Both the position numbers and the translations under genes were made by a program. The notes beneath the pieces were generated by a model, which saw nothing but the letters and a program-made list of their open reading frames with translations, ran no database searches and was not told where the DNA came from. Positions 6,347 through 14,036 of a DNA stretch of 14,036 nt are shown here, one piece after another. Position 1 is the stretch's first letter; each line of letters starts with the position of its first letter. The DNA is from Pseudomonadota bacterium (lineage in GTDB: Bacteria; Pseudomonadota; Gammaproteobacteria; Xanthomonadales; Xanthomonadaceae), in the NCBI GenBank assembly GCA_019348095.1, contig JAHWKC010000024.1:1-14036 (forward strand). The letters run 5' to 3'.

Positions 6347-6462
6347 GTAGGAGCGGCCCATGGCCGCGATGCTTTTCGTGCCGATCGCGGCGGAGCGATC
6401 GCGCCCCTGGGGCGCTCCTACAACAGCATGGGGCGCTCCTACAAAGGATGGAACGCTCCTAC
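6347..6462. repeat. REP-like cluster: one left arm, three successive right arms
   Basis: The left arm starts at 6347 (GTAGGAGCGGCCCATGGCCG). The first right arm (6401-6421) contains the perfect palindrome GCGCCCC-T-GGGGCGC. Two shorter copies of the right-arm end follow, GGGGCGCTCCTAC (6430-6442) and GAACGCTCCTAC (6451-6462), progressively decayed. The cluster ends 7 bp from the glmS stop, so it may serve as its 3' structure. The rest of the 6193-6469 gap shows only the possible promoter at 6228-6256 and the palindrome at 6307. Confidence 0.75.
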
Positions 6463-6469
6463 AAAAGCG

Positions 6470-8311
<1,842 letters not shown>

Positions 8312-8361
8312 GGATGGGCGACTCCTCTGATGACGGCGCAGTTTAGCGGTGCAGCGCACCG

Positions 8362-8403
8362 CGGACACTGTCCGGCGGACACTGCGCGCCTGCCCGCGGA
8401 CAC
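8362..8403. promoter_or_regulatory. Dyad and repeated CGGACA half-sites, candidate activator binding region
   Basis: A perfect 13-bp dyad CGGACA-C-TGTCCG lies at 8362-8374. The half-site, in the form GCGGACAC, occurs three times in direct orientation (8361-8368, 8375-8382, 8396-8403). The dyad sits about 75 bp upstream of the sigma-54 promoter, the usual distance for an enhancer-binding protein. It could also overlap glmS promoter elements. No direct evidence identifies the binding protein. Confidence 0.5.
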
Positions 8404-8446
8404 CTGTAGACAACGCAAAACGCAGGTGGAATCAGCCTTCTGGAGG

Positions 8447-8463
8447 TTGGCACGCTTCATGCG
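8447..8463 (+). promoter_or_regulatory. Sigma-54 (RpoN) promoter of the exporter operon
   Basis: TTGGCACGCTTCATGCG matches the YTGGCACGNNNNTTGCW consensus closely. The -24 GG (8449-8450) and -12 GC (8461-8462) are separated by exactly ten bases, as required. The predicted transcript starts near 8474, about 50 bases before the adaptor start. The main departure is ATGC instead of TTGC at the -12 element. Confidence 0.72.
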
Positions 8464-8470
8464 TAATACA

Positions 8471-8500
8471 CCCCGTCCACCCCATCCGCCCCGTCCCCCA
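8471..8500 (+). other. C-rich, G-poor leader segment
   Basis: 21 of 30 bases are C and only 3 are G, and CCCCGTCC occurs twice, 18 bases apart. It lies at the 5' end of the predicted exporter mRNA, between the sigma-54 promoter and a weak GAGG ribosome site (8507-8510). Such composition suits a Rho-loading (rut) site or an RNA-binding regulator, but nothing further supports that. Confidence 0.3.
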
Positions 8501-8522
8501 CGCACCGAGGCCAGCCCGACCC

Positions 8523-9806
8523 ATGAGCATCCGCGACACCTCCGCCCAGGACCACGCCGTCGCCAGCACCCCGGCGCACGTCCAGCGCCGCCGCCGCTGG
8601 CTGACCGGCGCCGCCGTGGCGATCGGCGTGCTGCTGCTCGGCGGCTGGCTGGTATCGGCCTGGAGCGGCGGCAGCCGCTCCTTCGACGCCTCGCGAGTGC
8701 GCATCGCCGAGGTCACCCGCGGCGACCTGGTCCGCGACATCTCCGCCGATGGCCGGGTGATCGCAGCCAACAGCCCGACCCTGTACGCGATCGCCGGCGG
8801 CACCGTGACCCTGCATGTGGTCGCCGGCGACGTGGTCAAAGCCGACCAGCCTTTGGCCGAGATCGACAGCCCCGAGCTGCGCAGCCGGCTGGCGCAGGAG
8901 CAGGCCACCCTGGCCAGCGTCGAGGCCGAGGCCGGGCGCGCCGGGCTGGACGCGCAGATCGCGCGTTCGGCCGCGCGCCGCGCGCTCGATCAGGCCGAGA
9001 TCGACGCGCAGGCCGCGCGACGCGACCTGGAGCGCAACCAGCGCGCGTTCGAAGGCGGTGCGGTCGCGCAGATCGACGTCTCGCGCGCGCAGGACAACCT
9101 CAAAAAGGCTGAGCTCGGCGTCGACCATGCGCAACGCGAATACAACCTGCAGGGCCGCGGCGCCGGACTGGATACGCAGAACAAGAAGCTGCTCGCCGAC
9201 CGCCAGCGTGCGGTGGTCAGCGAGCTGCAGCGCCAGGTCGATGCACTGACCCTGCGCGCGCCCTTCGATGGGCAGGTCGGCCAGGTGCAGGTCGCGCATC
9301 GCCAGAACGTCGCGGTCAATGCGCCGGTGCTGAGCGTGGTCGACCTGACCCGGTTCGAGGTCGAGATCCGCGTGCCGGAAAGCTTCGCGCGTGACCTGGC
9401 GATCGGCATGCCGGCGCAGCTGACCAGCGGCGCCGGCCAGCCGTACCCGGGCGAGGTCTCGGCGGTATCACCGGAGGTGGTCAACGGCGAGGTCGTCAGC
9501 CGCCTGCGCTTCACCGAGGAGCAACCGCCGGGACTGCGCCAGAACCAGCGCTTGCGCGCACGGATCATGCTCGATACCCGCGATGACGTGCTGATGGTCG
9601 AGCGCGGGCCGTTCCTGGAACAGAGCGGTGGCCGCCATGCCTACGTCATGAACGGCGACGTCGCGGTGCGCCAGCCGATCAGCACCGGCGTCAGCAGCCT
9701 GTCCTCGGTGGAGATCCTCGATGGTTTACAGCCGGGCGACCGCATCGTGGTCTCCGGCGCCGATCAGTTCGGCGATGCCGAACGCATTCGCATCACTGGA
9801 GATTGA
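8523..9806 (+). CDS. Periplasmic adaptor of an ABC exporter (HlyD/MacA-type membrane fusion protein)
   Basis: A 427-aa protein anchored by one inner-membrane segment (about 26-47, LTGAAVAIGVLLLGGWLV) with the bulk in the periplasm. Then come a beta/lipoyl half (GGTVTLHVVAGDVVKADQPL, near 98), an alpha-helical hairpin of about 110 residues rich in Ala, Arg, Gln and Glu, the second lipoyl half (LRAPFDGQVGQV) and a C-terminal beta-barrel and membrane-proximal part ending LQPGDRIVVSGADQFGD. Such adaptors link an inner-membrane pump to a TolC-type channel; no outer-membrane channel gene is in view. ATG 8523 was chosen because it yields a short basic N-terminus before the membrane anchor. Its ribosome site is weak (GAGG 8507-8510, 12 bases away). 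The frame can be extended upstream, but that would cross the sigma-54 promoter. It is the first gene of an operon with ATPase and permease genes downstream, so an ABC partner is more likely than an RND one. Confidence 0.9.
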   Translation: MSIRDTSAQDHAVASTPAHVQRRRRWLTGAAVAIGVLLLGGWLVSAWSGGSRSFDASRVRIAEVTRGDLVRDISADGRVIAANSPTLYAIAGGTVTLHVVAGDVVKADQPLAEIDSPELRSRLAQEQATLASVEAEAGRAGLDAQIARSAARRALDQAEIDAQAARRDLERNQRAFEGGAVAQIDVSRAQDNLKKAELGVDHAQREYNLQGRGAGLDTQNKKLLADRQRAVVSELQRQVDALTLRAPFDGQVGQVQVAHRQNVAVNAPVLSVVDLTRFEVEIRVPESFARDLAIGMPAQLTSGAGQPYPGEVSAVSPEVVNGEVVSRLRFTEEQPPGLRQNQRLRARIMLDTRDDVLMVERGPFLEQSGGRHAYVMNGDVAVRQPISTGVSSLSSVEILDGLQPGDRIVVSGADQFGDAERIRITGD

Positions 9807-9808
9807 CC

Positions 9809-10027
9809 ATGAACGTGTTCCCCAGCTTCCCGTCCCGCCCCAACTGGACCTCGCACGACCTCGCCGACGCGATGCCGCTGCGCCTGCTCGAACTCTATCG
9901 CTTCGATGTCGGCGCCGGGACAGACGCCGCCAACGCAGGCCAGGCCAGCCGCCGCCGGCCCCGCGACTGGCACGGCCGCTACCAGCCAACGCCCCCGCTG
10001 CCGACGCTGTTCCGCATCCACAACTGA
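9809..10027 (+). CDS. Small protein of unknown function in the exporter operon
   Basis: Encodes 72 aa starting MNVFPSFPSRPNWTSHDLAD and ending LPTLFRIHN. The ATG is two bases after the adaptor stop and has GGAGA (9798-9802) six bases upstream, a good ribosome site that would not otherwise be needed there. The protein has no membrane segment or signal peptide. It is rich in Pro, Arg and aromatic residues, with an ADAMPLRLLELYRFD stretch that looks helical. I do not recognise a family. Codon use is GC-rich like its neighbours. It may be a small accessory subunit or regulator of the pump, or a fortuitous open frame; the tight spacing and ribosome site favour translation. Confidence 0.55.
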   Translation: MNVFPSFPSRPNWTSHDLADAMPLRLLELYRFDVGAGTDAANAGQASRRRPRDWHGRYQPTPPLPTLFRIHN

Positions 10028-10047
10028 CGCCAGGCGTCTGTGCATTC

Positions 10048-10073
10048 GTCATTCCCGCGATCACGGGAATGAC
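10048..10073. repeat. Inverted repeat GTCATTCCCG...CGGGAATGAC
   Basis: A perfect 10-bp stem around a six-base loop (CGATCA), between the small gene and the ATPase gene. The ATTCCCGCG...CGGGAAT type is a frequent dispersed hairpin in proteobacterial intergenic DNA. It has no T-tract, so it may be a mild attenuator or mRNA stabiliser within the operon. Confidence 0.8.
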
Positions 10074-10122
10074 CAGCAAAAGAACGAAAAAACCGCCACT
10101 TCCACCCGAAGGAACCATTCCC

Positions 10123-10833
10123 ATGCTCGACATGCAACAGGTCACCAAGGTCTACCGCACCGAACTGGTCGAAACCCATGCACTGCGCTCGCTCGACCTG
10201 CATGTGCGCGAGGGCGAGTTCGTCGCCGTCACCGGTCCGTCGGGTTCGGGCAAGACCACCTTCCTCAACATAGCCGGGTTGCTGGAGAGCTTCACCGGCG
10301 GCACCTACAAGCTCGATGGCGAGGACGTGAGCGGCCTGTCGGACGATGCGCGCTCGAAGCTGCGCAACCGCAAGATCGGCTTCATCTTCCAGAGCTTCAA
10401 CCTGATCCCGGACCTCAACCTGTTCGACAACGTCGACGTGCCGCTGCGCTACCGCGGCATGAGTGCATCCGAGCGCAAGCAGCGGATCGAGGAGTCGCTG
10501 GCCAAGGTAGGGCTGGGCTCGCGCATGAAGCACTATCCGGCCGAACTGTCGGGCGGCCAGCAGCAGCGTGCGGCAATCGCACGCGCCCTGGCCGGCAGCC
10601 CGCGCCTGCTGCTGGCCGACGAGCCCACCGGCAACCTCGACTCGCAGATGGCCCGCGGCGTGCTGGAGATGCTCGAGGAGATCAACGCCGCGGGCACCAC
10701 CATCGTCATGGTGACCCACGACCCGGAACTGGCCGCGCGCGCGCAGCGCAACGTGCACATCGTCGACGGCATGGCTACCGACCTTGTGGCCGAGCCGAGC
10801 CTGGTGCGCAAACCGGCCGAAACTTCCGTCTGA
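10123..10833 (+). CDS. ABC transporter ATP-binding protein (LolD/MacB family)
   Basis: A 236-aa nucleotide-binding subunit on the cytoplasmic face of the exporter. It has every catalytic element: A-loop Tyr11, Walker A GPSGSGKT (38-45), Q-loop Gln90 in FIFQSFNL, signature LSGGQ (142-146), Walker B LLLADE (162-167), D-loop NLD and switch His199 in MVTHD. The sequence FQSFNLIPDLNLFDNVDVPL is typical of the LolD/MacB/FtsE branch, which powers mechanotransmission and not substrate channels. AAGGAA (10109-10114) lies eight bases before the ATG, and this start gives the standard family length. A single ATPase with two permease genes suggests a homodimer of this protein under a permease heterodimer. 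Confidence 0.95.
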   Translation: MLDMQQVTKVYRTELVETHALRSLDLHVREGEFVAVTGPSGSGKTTFLNIAGLLESFTGGTYKLDGEDVSGLSDDARSKLRNRKIGFIFQSFNLIPDLNLFDNVDVPLRYRGMSASERKQRIEESLAKVGLGSRMKHYPAELSGGQQQRAAIARALAGSPRLLLADEPTGNLDSQMARGVLEMLEEINAAGTTIVMVTHDPELAARAQRNVHIVDGMATDLVAEPSLVRKPAETSV

Positions 10834-10859
10834 TTCCCTGCCCGGACGCCCTGCCGACC

Positions 10860-10934
10860 GTAGGAGCGGCTTCAGCCGCGATCCGCAGTCGGCGCAAGCG
10901 AACGATTTCCGATCGCGGCTGAAGCCGCTCCTAC
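10860..10934. repeat. REP inverted pair with perfect 23-bp arms
   Basis: The left arm 10860-10882 starts GTAGGAGCGGCTTCAGCCGC. The right arm 10912-10934 is its exact reverse complement, ending GAAGCCGCTCCTAC, with a 29-base centre. It fills most of the gap between the ATPase and first permease genes. This is the classic GGAGCGGCTTCAGCCGCGA version of the element and differs from the CCCATGG-cored copies elsewhere in the window. Confidence 0.92.
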
Positions 10935-10953
10935 AAAGCTTCGAAGGATTGCC

Positions 10954-12264
10954 ATGTTCGCCTACTACTTCGACCTCGCCTTGCGCAGCTTCCGCCGCAA
11001 CAAGGTGCTGACCGCGCTGATGGTGCTCGCGATCGCGCTGGGCATCGGCGCGGCCATGACCACGCTTACGGTGTTCCACGTGCTGTCGGGCGATCCCATA
11101 CCCGGCAAGAGCGACACCCTGTTCTACCCGCAGATGGACCCGCGCTCGATGAGCGGCTACACGCCAGGCGACCCTCCGAACTTCCAGATGACCCGCTTCG
11201 ACGCCGAGGCGCTGCTGCGCGAGGCGCGCGGTGACCGCCAGGCATTGATGACCGCGGGCAGCGTGGTCGTGGAGCCGCAGCGCTCCGGCATGAACCCGTT
11301 CAACGTGGGGTCGCGTTTCACCTCGGCGGACTTCTTTCCGATGTTTGATGTCCCCTTCGCCCATGGTGGCGGCTGGGCTGCCAGCGACGACGAGGCGCGT
11401 GGCCGCGTGGTGGTCATCGCCAAGGAACTCAACGAGCGACTGTTCGACGGCGCCGACAGCGTCGGCCAGACGATCCGGCTGGACCAGACCACCTTCCGCA
11501 TCGTCGGCGTGCTCGCTGACTGGCGGCCGACGCCGCACTTCTACGACATCACCACCAACCATTTTGACGGCGTCGAGCAGGTGTTTGTTCCGTTCTCGAC
11601 CTCGCGCGATCTCGCCCTGAGTACCAGCGGCGACGTGAACTGCTGGGCCGATACCAACGATGGCCCGGAAGGCATCCGCGGGGTCAATGCCTCCTGCAGC
11701 TGGCTGCAGTACTGGGTCGAGCTGGATGCGCCAGAGAAAGCCGAGGATTACCTGCGCTACCTCACCAACTATTCCGACCAGCAACGTGCCGCCGGCCGCT
11801 TCGAGCGCCCGACCAACGTGCGCATGTTCGACGTGATGGGCTGGCTCGACAACCAGCGCATCGTGCCCAGCGACGTGCGCCTGCAGGTCTGGCTGGCATT
11901 CGGCTTCCTGCTGGTATGCCTGCTCAACACCGTCGGCCTGCTGCTGGCCAAGTTCCTGCGCCGTTCGACCGAGATCGGCGTGCGTCGCGCCCTGGGTGCC
12001 TCGCGCCGCGCGGTCTTCGCCCAGTGCCTGGTCGAGGCCGGCACGATCGGGCTGGCCGGTGGGCTGCTGGGACTGGCGCTGGCCCTGCTGGGCCTGGGGG
12101 CGGTGCGCCAGCAGCCGACGAGCTACGCCGAACTGGCCCAGCTCGATCCGGCGATGCTGCTGACCACCTTTGTCCTCGCGATCGCCGCCAGTCTGCTCGC
12201 CGGGCTGCTGCCGGCCTGGCGTGCGTGCCAGGTCACGCCGGCGATCCAGCTCAAATCGCAATGA
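10954..12264 (+). CDS. ABC transporter permease, FtsX/MacB-like (first)
   Basis: A 436-aa inner-membrane protein with the MacB plan. One N-terminal membrane helix (about 18-42, LTALMVLAIALGIGAAMTTL) is followed by a periplasmic domain of roughly 265 residues and a C-terminal FtsX domain with three helices (about 312-334, 360-382 and 402-424). The coupling motif TEIGVRRALGASRRAVFAQC follows helix two, as in MacB, and the protein ends PAWRACQVTPAIQLKSQ. AAGGA (10944-10948) is five bases before the ATG. The periplasmic domain contains several Cys residues close together (NCWADTND, ASCSWLQYW), which could form a disulfide. It should pair with the second permease (12443-13666) over the common ATPase. 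Confidence 0.93.
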   Translation: MFAYYFDLALRSFRRNKVLTALMVLAIALGIGAAMTTLTVFHVLSGDPIPGKSDTLFYPQMDPRSMSGYTPGDPPNFQMTRFDAEALLREARGDRQALMTAGSVVVEPQRSGMNPFNVGSRFTSADFFPMFDVPFAHGGGWAASDDEARGRVVVIAKELNERLFDGADSVGQTIRLDQTTFRIVGVLADWRPTPHFYDITTNHFDGVEQVFVPFSTSRDLALSTSGDVNCWADTNDGPEGIRGVNASCSWLQYWVELDAPEKAEDYLRYLTNYSDQQRAAGRFERPTNVRMFDVMGWLDNQRIVPSDVRLQVWLAFGFLLVCLLNTVGLLLAKFLRRSTEIGVRRALGASRRAVFAQCLVEAGTIGLAGGLLGLALALLGLGAVRQQPTSYAELAQLDPAMLLTTFVLAIAASLLAGLLPAWRACQVTPAIQLKSQ

Positions 12265-12272
12265 ACAAAACC

Positions 12273-12396
12273 CCCTCTCCCGCTGGCGGAGAGGGCCGGG
12301 GTGAGGGCACGCGAAACACACTTGCGTCGGCCGTTCCGAGTATCGCGTCGGCCCTCATCCGCCCTTCGGGCACCTTCTCCCGCACGCGGGAGAAGG
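12273..12396. repeat. CCCTCTCC/GGAGAGGG-type composite inverted repeat
   Basis: Two hairpins, CCCTCTCC...GGAGAGGG (12273-12295) and CCTTCTCCCGC-AC-GCGGGAGAAGG (12373-12396), enclose a GGGTGAGGG (about 12299-12307) and facing CCCTCATCC (12352-12360) pair. This is a dispersed repeat layout familiar from many GC-rich proteobacteria. A further small stem TCCCGC-CCT-GCGGGA (12413-12427) sits just before the ribosome site of the next gene. It fills the 178-bp gap between the two permease genes. Confidence 0.85.
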
Positions 12397-12442
12397 AAAC
12401 GACCAAAAAACCTCCCGCCCTGCGGGACGCTGGAGAACCACC

Positions 12443-13666
12443 ATGGACATCCGCCCCATCCTGTCGACCCTGCGTCGCCACAAGACCGCCGCCGCGCTGA
12501 TCGTGCTGGAGATCGCACTGAGCTGCGCGATCATCTGCAATGCGGTGTTCCTGATCGACACCCGCCAGGACCGCATGAACCGCACCACCGGCCTGGCCGA
12601 GAACGAGCTGGTGCGCCTGCGCTACACCGGTATCGGCCGCGACGACAATGCCGAAGCGCTGACCCGCGGGGATCTCACCGCCCTGCGTGCGCTCCCCGGC
12701 GTACGCGCGGCCACGGTGGCCAACCAGGTCCCGTTCGGCAACTCGTCCTCGTACAGCTCGGTCAACCTGGAGCCGGACCAGCAGAACCCGACGCTGGATG
12801 CCTCCGGCTACGTCGGCGATGAACAACTGCTGGAGACCTTCGGCCTGCGGCTGGTCGCAGGCCGCGATTTCACCGCCGATGAATACGTCGAGTGGGAGGC
12901 GCTGCGGGCGCCCGGATCTGAGGTCGAGATCTCCTCGGTGATCCTCACCCGAGCGACCGCCGAGCGACTGTTTCCCGGCGAGGATGCGGTCGGCAAGTCG
13001 ATCTACAGCGGCGGCGAAAACCCGCAGCGCGTGGTCGGTGTCATCGAGTACCTGATCCGTCCCGGCGACAACGGCAGTCCGGCCGATGCCGGGCTGTCGA
13101 TGGTGCTGCCGATCCGCCGGCCCTATACGACGGGTTCGTACGTGCTGCGCACCGAACCGGCGCGCCGCGACGAGGTGCAGAAGGCGGCGGCGGCGGTGCT
13201 GGAGCAACGCAATCCCAATCGCATCCTGCTCGATTCGGAAACCTTCGAGCAGATGAGCGACGACTACTACGCGCAGGACCGCGCGATGGCCTGGCTGCTG
13301 GTGTCGGTCTGCATCGCGCTGCTGATCGTGACCGCCCTGGGCATCGTCGGGCTGGCCAGTTTCTGGGTGCAGCAGCGCACCAAGCAGATCGGCGTGCGGC
13401 GTGCGCTCGGCGCCACCCGCGGCCAGATCCTGCGCTACTTCCAGACCGAGAACCTGCTGCTCGCCACGGTCGGCATCGCGCTCGGCATGGCTCTGGCCTA
13501 CGGCATCAACCTGATGCTGATGGAGCGCTACGAGTTGCCCCGGCTGCCGGCGATGTACCTGCCGATCGGTGCGGTCGCGCTGTGGCTGCTCGGACAGGTC
13601 GCGGTGTTCGCACCCGCCCGCCGCGCCGCGGCGGTGCCGCCGGCGGTGGCGACGCGATCGATCTGA
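12443..13666 (+). CDS. ABC transporter permease, FtsX/MacB-like (second)
   Basis: A 407-aa inner-membrane protein, clearly related in plan to the preceding permease but divergent in sequence. It has one N-terminal helix (about 17-38, AALIVLEIALSCAIICNAVF), a periplasmic MacB-type domain (LRALPGVRAATVANQVPFGN, LRLVAGRDFTADE, GKSIYSGGENPQRVVGVI) and a C-terminal FtsX domain with helices near 283-305, 335-357 and 373-393. The coupling motif KQIGVRRALGATRGQILRYF follows the second helix. GGAG (12432-12435) is seven bases before the ATG. It lacks the extra periplasmic Cys cluster of the first permease, so the two are likely non-equivalent halves of a heterodimer. Confidence 0.93.
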   Translation: MDIRPILSTLRRHKTAAALIVLEIALSCAIICNAVFLIDTRQDRMNRTTGLAENELVRLRYTGIGRDDNAEALTRGDLTALRALPGVRAATVANQVPFGNSSSYSSVNLEPDQQNPTLDASGYVGDEQLLETFGLRLVAGRDFTADEYVEWEALRAPGSEVEISSVILTRATAERLFPGEDAVGKSIYSGGENPQRVVGVIEYLIRPGDNGSPADAGLSMVLPIRRPYTTGSYVLRTEPARRDEVQKAAAAVLEQRNPNRILLDSETFEQMSDDYYAQDRAMAWLLVSVCIALLIVTALGIVGLASFWVQQRTKQIGVRRALGATRGQILRYFQTENLLLATVGIALGMALAYGINLMLMERYELPRLPAMYLPIGAVALWLLGQVAVFAPARRAAAVPPAVATRSI

Positions 13667-13713
13667 CGACGGGCCACCCGCTCAACCGATGCGCGAAGCT
13701 TCCGATCCGTGAT

Positions 13714-13812
13714 CCCCGCGGAGGCGGGGGTCCAGAGGCTTCAGCGCACTGGGTCCGCGTCGCCGCAACCTGCAGACGCGTTCAAAGTCACTGGGTCCCC
13801 GCGTCCGCGGGG
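13714..13812. repeat. Pair of CCCCGC/GCGGGG hairpins
   Basis: CCCCGC-GGAG-GCGGGG at 13714-13729 and CCCCGC-GTCC-GCGGGG at 13797-13812 flank a stretch with repeated CACTGGGTCC (13748 and 13789). The outer edges read GTGATCCCCGCG and CGCGGGGATGAC, facing each other. It occupies the 226-bp gap between the second permease and the response regulator. It could weaken or terminate read-through into the regulator, but no T-tract follows. The gap also holds an open frame (13582-13869) that I judge not to be a gene. Confidence 0.75.
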
Positions 13813-13892
13813 ATGACGGCCTGGATACATCCTCCCGGGATCGGGAACGCAGTTGCTACGCTTGCCTAACGCGGCTGACTGAAAGGAGCTCC

Positions 13893-14036
13893 ATGCGCAC
13901 GGTTCTGGTCATCGACGACAACCCGGCGGTCGGCACCGCACTGGACGTGCTGTTCGGCCTGCGCGAGATCCGCACGCTGGTCGCGCATTCGCCCGAAGAC
14001 GGGCTGCGCATGCTCGCGCGCGAGGACATCGGCCTC
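13893..14036 (+). CDS. Response regulator, N-terminal receiver part (3' truncated by window)
   Basis: 48 codons are visible before the window ends. The protein begins MRTVLVIDDNPAVGTALDVL, with the two acidic metal-binding residues of a receiver domain at Asp9-Asp10, and continues LREIRTLVAHSPEDGLRMLA to EDIGL. The strand with the phospho-acceptor Asp lies just beyond the edge. The ATG has a strong AAAGGAG (13882-13888) four bases upstream. It follows the exporter genes in the same direction. Together with the sigma-54 promoter in front of the operon, an NtrC-type output (AAA+ and Fis domains) is likely, but that part is not visible. It could equally carry a different output domain. Confidence 0.88.
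   Translation, partial: MRTVLVIDDNPAVGTALDVLFGLREIRTLVAHSPEDGLRMLAREDIGL

Noticed and set aside
4268..6361. A 697-codon extended version of the KaiC-like gene
   Set aside because: The extra N-terminal part overlaps the 141-aa gene in another frame and runs into the repeat region. The ATG at 5770 has a ribosome site and begins right at the conserved domain.
8349..8522. Upstream GTG-started extension of the adaptor protein
   Set aside because: It would contain the sigma-54 promoter and the C-rich leader, and it adds a Pro/Arg-rich stretch before the membrane anchor that the family lacks.
9979..12321. 780-codon minus-strand open frame across the exporter genes
   Set aside because: It is antisense to the ATPase and permease genes and runs through REP elements and gene boundaries. 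No domain is recognisable.
13582..13869. 95-codon open frame spanning the end of the second permease gene and the following gap
   Set aside because: It overlaps the permease in another frame and then reads through the CCCCGC hairpins, with no ribosome site and no recognisable product.

Overview
The window is GC-rich chromosomal DNA, probably from a gammaproteobacterium of the Xanthomonadaceae/Lysobacteraceae type (Lysobacter, Luteimonas, Stenotrophomonas or relatives). This placement is an inference. It rests on the high GC content, the gene types, and REP-like intergenic elements of the GTAGGAGCGGCTTCAGCCGCGA type, which are common in that group and in pseudomonads. No rRNA, tRNA, transposase, phage gene or CRISPR array is visible.

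Layout. (1) 1-1676: 3' part of a BtuB-like TonB-dependent receptor (+). (2) 1677-2274: about 600 bp with no credible gene, filled by 2.4 copies of a composite repeat of about 195 bp. (3) 2275-2829: gluconokinase (+). It converges on a three-gene minus-strand operon (6192 down to 2852): a 141-aa protein of unknown function, a two-domain KaiC-like ATPase, and a soluble histidine kinase whose sensory part is a coiled coil of six 25-residue repeats. (4) 6193-6469: REP-like clutter. (5) 6470-8311: glmS (-). (6) 8312-8522: divergent regulatory region with a near-consensus sigma-54 promoter and an upstream dyad. (7) 8523-13666: exporter operon (+): HlyD/MacA-like adaptor, a 72-aa small protein, a LolD/MacB-type ATPase and two FtsX-like permeases. 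(8) 13893-end: start of a response regulator (+), cut by the window edge.

How the genes may work together. The exporter genes should form a tripartite MacAB/YknXYZ-like ABC efflux or envelope pump, with one ATPase serving two different permeases. The sigma-54 promoter needs an enhancer-binding activator, and the truncated response regulator at the end of the operon is the obvious candidate. The dyad and repeated CGGACA half-sites about 75 bp upstream of the promoter are its candidate binding sites. The minus-strand operon looks like a KaiC-centred signalling module: the unknown protein and KaiC overlap by ATGA, and the kinase follows after 15 bp. No kaiA or kaiB is visible. The KaiC copy has lost one member of each catalytic glutamate pair and one residue of the canonical Ser-Thr phosphosite pair, by alignment from memory, so it is probably a KaiC-fold signalling ATPase and not a true clock.

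The intergenic spaces are dense with several distinct inverted-repeat families. One of them supplies the stop codons of both convergent genes at 2827-2854. Four others occupy four successive gaps of the exporter operon.
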